Shown here: positions 3,493 through 5,740 of the stretch, in pieces
Numbering within the stretch: position 1 is the first letter of the stretch
How the letters are laid out: the number at the start of each line of letters is the position of its first letter
NCBI GenBank assembly: GCA_017958705.1
Contig: JAGDCE010000159.1
Span: forward strand, 1 to 5,740
Length of the DNA: 5,740 nt
Source: Clostridia bacterium
GTDB taxonomy: Bacteria > Bacillota > Clostridia > Oscillospirales > CAG-272
Direction of reading: 5' to 3'
Made by a program: the position numbers and the translations under genes
The notes under the pieces: model-generated
Seen by the model: only the letters and a program-made list of their open reading frames with translations
Told to the model about the DNA's origin: nothing
Databases searched by the model: none

Positions 3493-5740
3493 GTGCAGGA
3501 AAAAAAGAAAGAAACTACCACCGGCGTTAGGCACGTGAAACGCCCCATCAGAAGAAGTCTGATCGTAATGCTCATATCGATGTTCGCGGTGCTCGTGATA
3601 CTCGTCACGATAGTCGCAAACGTGTTCTTCCCGAACGTGCTGTACGATCAGTTTGACGCGAAAATCACGGGAGTGGTCGATTTTATCGAGGCGGCGATAG
3701 ACGCGGACGATATGGATCAGTGTATCAAAACGGGCGTCCCGTCTGAAAAATACAATCAGACGCAAGAGCTTTTGAACACGATGATAGATAATATAGGCGT
3801 CGACTATATTTATATCGGCATCCCGGATAAGGACGTTATCATAAACGTTATATGTGCGACGAGTTCGGAGGAATTCGCGGCGGGAGACGACAACTGGCCG
3901 CTTCTCGAGCCGACGGACGCGTATACCGAGGAGGAGATAGCGAGATACGCTTCCTTCTGGGATAACGAGGAAATAGGCTTCTTTGAGGAAACGTCGGAAT
4001 ACGGCACGTATTACACGGGCGTTAAGCCGCTTCGCAACTCAAAGGGCGAGACCATAGCGATAATCTGCGTCGACCTGCTTTCAAGCGACCTGCGCGGCAT
4101 GGTCAATTCCACCGTGTCGATCAGTATACTTATAGTCGCGGCGGTATTCGGAATATTCGCTCTGGCTTTGGGATTGTGGATCTACCATTCGGTAACTCAG
4201 CCTATCCGTTCGCTTGAAGAGAGTGCAAAGAGATTTGCCGCCGTAAGCGAGAACGACGAGCTGAAATACGAAGCGCCCGAAATAAAGACGCAGAACGAGA
4301 TAAGATCGCTCGGCGACGCGATAGAGAAGATGACGGGCGATATAAGCGACTTCATCCGCGACAGGGAAGAGTCAGAGAAGAAGCTGCGCGAGATGGACGA
4401 GGAGAATATACGCCTCTCCGAAAAAGCGGCGGCCGCGGCGAAGATAGAGGAGCTTTCAAACTCCATGCAGGCGCTGCTTGACAATATGCCGGCTCTGTCG
4501 TTTTACAAGAACTCCGAAACGGGCGTGTATTTAGCCTGCAACCAGGCGTTCGCTGATTACGCGGGCAAGAGCACGCCGCAGGACGTCATAGGTCTTACGG
4601 ACTACGATATGTTTACCGAGGCAGCGGCAAAGAAATTCATTGAAGACGATAAGAGAGCGCTTGAAATGAGCGTTCCGTACATACTGCTTGAAACGGTGCC
4701 CGGCGCGAACGGCGTGATGAGGACGTTCCAGACGACGAAGCTGAAATTCAAGGACGGCTCCGGCGAGGAAAGACTGCTCGGAATGTGCTATGATATGACT
4801 GAAATGGCACAGGCGAAGAAGGAATCCGAGGAGGCGCGTGAGGCTTACGAGGCGGCCATGTCCACAAGCCTGACGTACACAAAGATAGCCCGCACGCTTT
4901 CGACTGACTACCTCTACATCTATTACGTCAACATAGTAACCGATGAATTTATAGAATATAAGAGTGAACAGTCGGGCGAAGACCTTAACGTAGAACGAAG
5001 AGGAAGCGATTTCTTCAAAACAAGCTGTGAAAACGCAAAAATACTTTTGCACAAGGACGACAGCCCCGCGTTCATAGCCGCGTTCAATAAAGAAAACGTA
5101 CTCCATTCGATAGATACGACCGGAATTTTCAGCACAACGTACCGTATGGTTAACACGGGCGAGCCAATATATATGAATATGAAAGGCACGCGCATAAGTG
5201 ACGACGCCGAACATATACTCTTAGGCGTAAGCAACGTGGACGCGCAGATGCGCGACAGAGTAGCGCTTGAACATTTGCAGGAGGAGCAGGCGACGTACGA
5301 GCGTATCACGGCTCTGTCCGGCGACTTCCTCGCGATGTATACGATAAATCCGGAAACGGAGCGCTATACCGAATACAGCTCGATGAAGGACTATTCTGAC
5401 ATAGGCCTGCAAAAAGAAGGTACCGATTTCTTCAGCCGTCTGCAGATAAACGCGAAGGCCGTTATCCATCCCGACGACCTCGATATGATCTCCGAAATGA
5501 TGACGAAGGAAAAGATCCTGAAGGAGATCAAAGAACACGGTCTGTTTGCTTTGACCTACCGTCTGATGATCAACGGCGAGCCGATATACGCCATGCTCAA
5601 GGCGGCGATGATAGAAGAAAAGGACGGACAGAAGCAGCTTATCATAGGCGTCAACAACATTGACGCTCAGGTAAAGCGCGAGCAGGAATACGACTACAAT
5701 CTGTCGGTCGAGCGCACGAAGGCGAACATAGACAGCCTTA
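3493..5740 (+). CDS. Partial Cache/HAMP/PAS membrane sensor, probable diguanylate cyclase (C-terminus cut)
   Basis: The first 749 residues of a large signalling protein, open to the window end. In order: basic N-terminus; membrane helix 1 (22-46); external domain (47-207) with a Cache-like end (YYTGVKPLRNSKGETIAIICVD); helix 2 (208-231); HAMP (about 228-285; Pro237, NEIRSLGDAIEKM); charged coiled coil (285-325); PAS domain (322-440); then two tandem PAS-like repeats of about 130 residues (462-588 and 602-728), each starting near a Tyr, with DFF, an Asp-Asp (H.DD) and TYR, and closing G-V-(S/N)-N-(V/I)-D-A-Q. The window stops at Asp747-Ser-Leu plus base 'a', consistent with Thr and so with the DxLTG motif that opens GGDEF domains. 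The c-di-GMP riboswitch upstream agrees. A histidine-kinase output, also found behind such repeats, is not formally excluded. External ligand unknown. Confidence 0.88.
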   Translation, partial: MQEKKKETTTGVRHVKRPIRRSLIVMLISMFAVLVILVTIVANVFFPNVLYDQFDAKITGVVDFIEAAIDADDMDQCIKTGVPSEKYNQTQELLNTMIDNIGVDYIYIGIPDKDVIINVICATSSEEFAAGDDNWPLLEPTDAYTEEEIARYASFWDNEEIGFFEETSEYGTYYTGVKPLRNSKGETIAIICVDLLSSDLRGMVNSTVSISILIVAAVFGIFALALGLWIYHSVTQPIRSLEESAKRFAAVSENDELKYEAPEIKTQNEIRSLGDAIEKMTGDISDFIRDREESEKKLREMDEENIRLSEKAAAAAKIEELSNSMQALLDNMPALSFYKNSETGVYLACNQAFADYAGKSTPQDVIGLTDYDMFTEAAAKKFIEDDKRALEMSVPYILLETVPGANGVMRTFQTTKLKFKDGSGEERLLGMCYDMTEMAQAKKESEEAREAYEAAMSTSLTYTKIARTLSTDYLYIYYVNIVTDEFIEYKSEQSGEDLNVERRGSDFFKTSCENAKILLHKDDSPAFIAAFNKENVLHSIDTTGIFSTTYRMVNTGEPIYMNMKGTRISDDAEHILLGVSNVDAQMRDRVALEHLQEEQATYERITALSGDFLAMYTINPETERYTEYSSMKDYSDIGLQKEGTDFFSRLQINAKAVIHPDDLDMISEMMTKEKILKEIKEHGLFALTYRLMINGEPIYAMLKAAMIEEKDGQKQLIIGVNNIDAQVKREQEYDYNLSVERTKANIDSL

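Noticed and set aside
4531..5214. Minus-strand open frame of 227 codons
   Set aside because: It lies entirely inside the sensor's coding sequence, whose domains are recognisable; its composition (many Arg, His, Val, Phe) is typical of an antisense shadow.
4923..5538. Two further overlapping minus-strand frames (4923-5309 and 5221-5538)
   Set aside because: They overlap each other and the sensor's tandem PAS-like repeats, with no ribosome binding site or family resemblance.

Overview
The window looks like chromosomal DNA from an anaerobic Firmicute of the class Clostridia, probably an uncultured gut-type Oscillospiraceae or Lachnospiraceae relative. The reasons are the pairing of an M24 Xaa-Pro peptidase with efp, an efp-linked protein of the 'CD1247 N-terminal domain' type, strong GGAGG ribosome binding sites, sigma-A-like TTGACA/TATAAT promoters, frequent ATA (Ile) codons in moderately GC-rich coding DNA, and a GEMM-I cyclic-di-GMP riboswitch. 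No taxonomic search was possible, so this placement is inferred. All well-supported genes are on the + strand.

Layout. (1) 2-736: the 3' part of a membrane protein with 11-residue amphipathic repeats, a long Gln/Pro linker and a C-terminal two-helix membrane domain resembling DUF4190, closed by a strong terminator (751-782). (2) 801-3080: a housekeeping block. A promoter drives an M24 aminopeptidase (860-1909). A second promoter precedes efp (1999-2562), which is followed 26 bases later by a small acidic zinc-ribbon protein (2589-3041) and a hairpin terminator (3051-3080). (3) 3081-3492: a long intergenic region. It holds a possible tiny minus-strand reading frame, then a near-consensus promoter, a c-di-GMP-I aptamer and a Rho-independent terminator. 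(4) 3493 to the window end: the first 749 residues of a large membrane sensor (TM - Cache-like external domain - TM - HAMP - coiled coil - PAS - two tandem PAS-like repeats). It is cut off at Asp-Ser-Leu plus a leftover 'a', exactly what the DxLTG entry motif of a GGDEF domain would look like.

How the parts fit. The peptidase and EF-P are commonly neighbours in Firmicutes; EF-P helps ribosomes through proline stretches and the peptidase trims X-Pro N-termini. The most interesting unit is riboswitch plus sensor. Eight bases of the aptamer are perfectly complementary to the 5' arm of the downstream terminator. A c-di-GMP-bound aptamer should therefore free the terminator and switch the gene off. 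If the hidden C-terminus is GGDEF, this is a diguanylate cyclase under transcriptional feedback from its own product.
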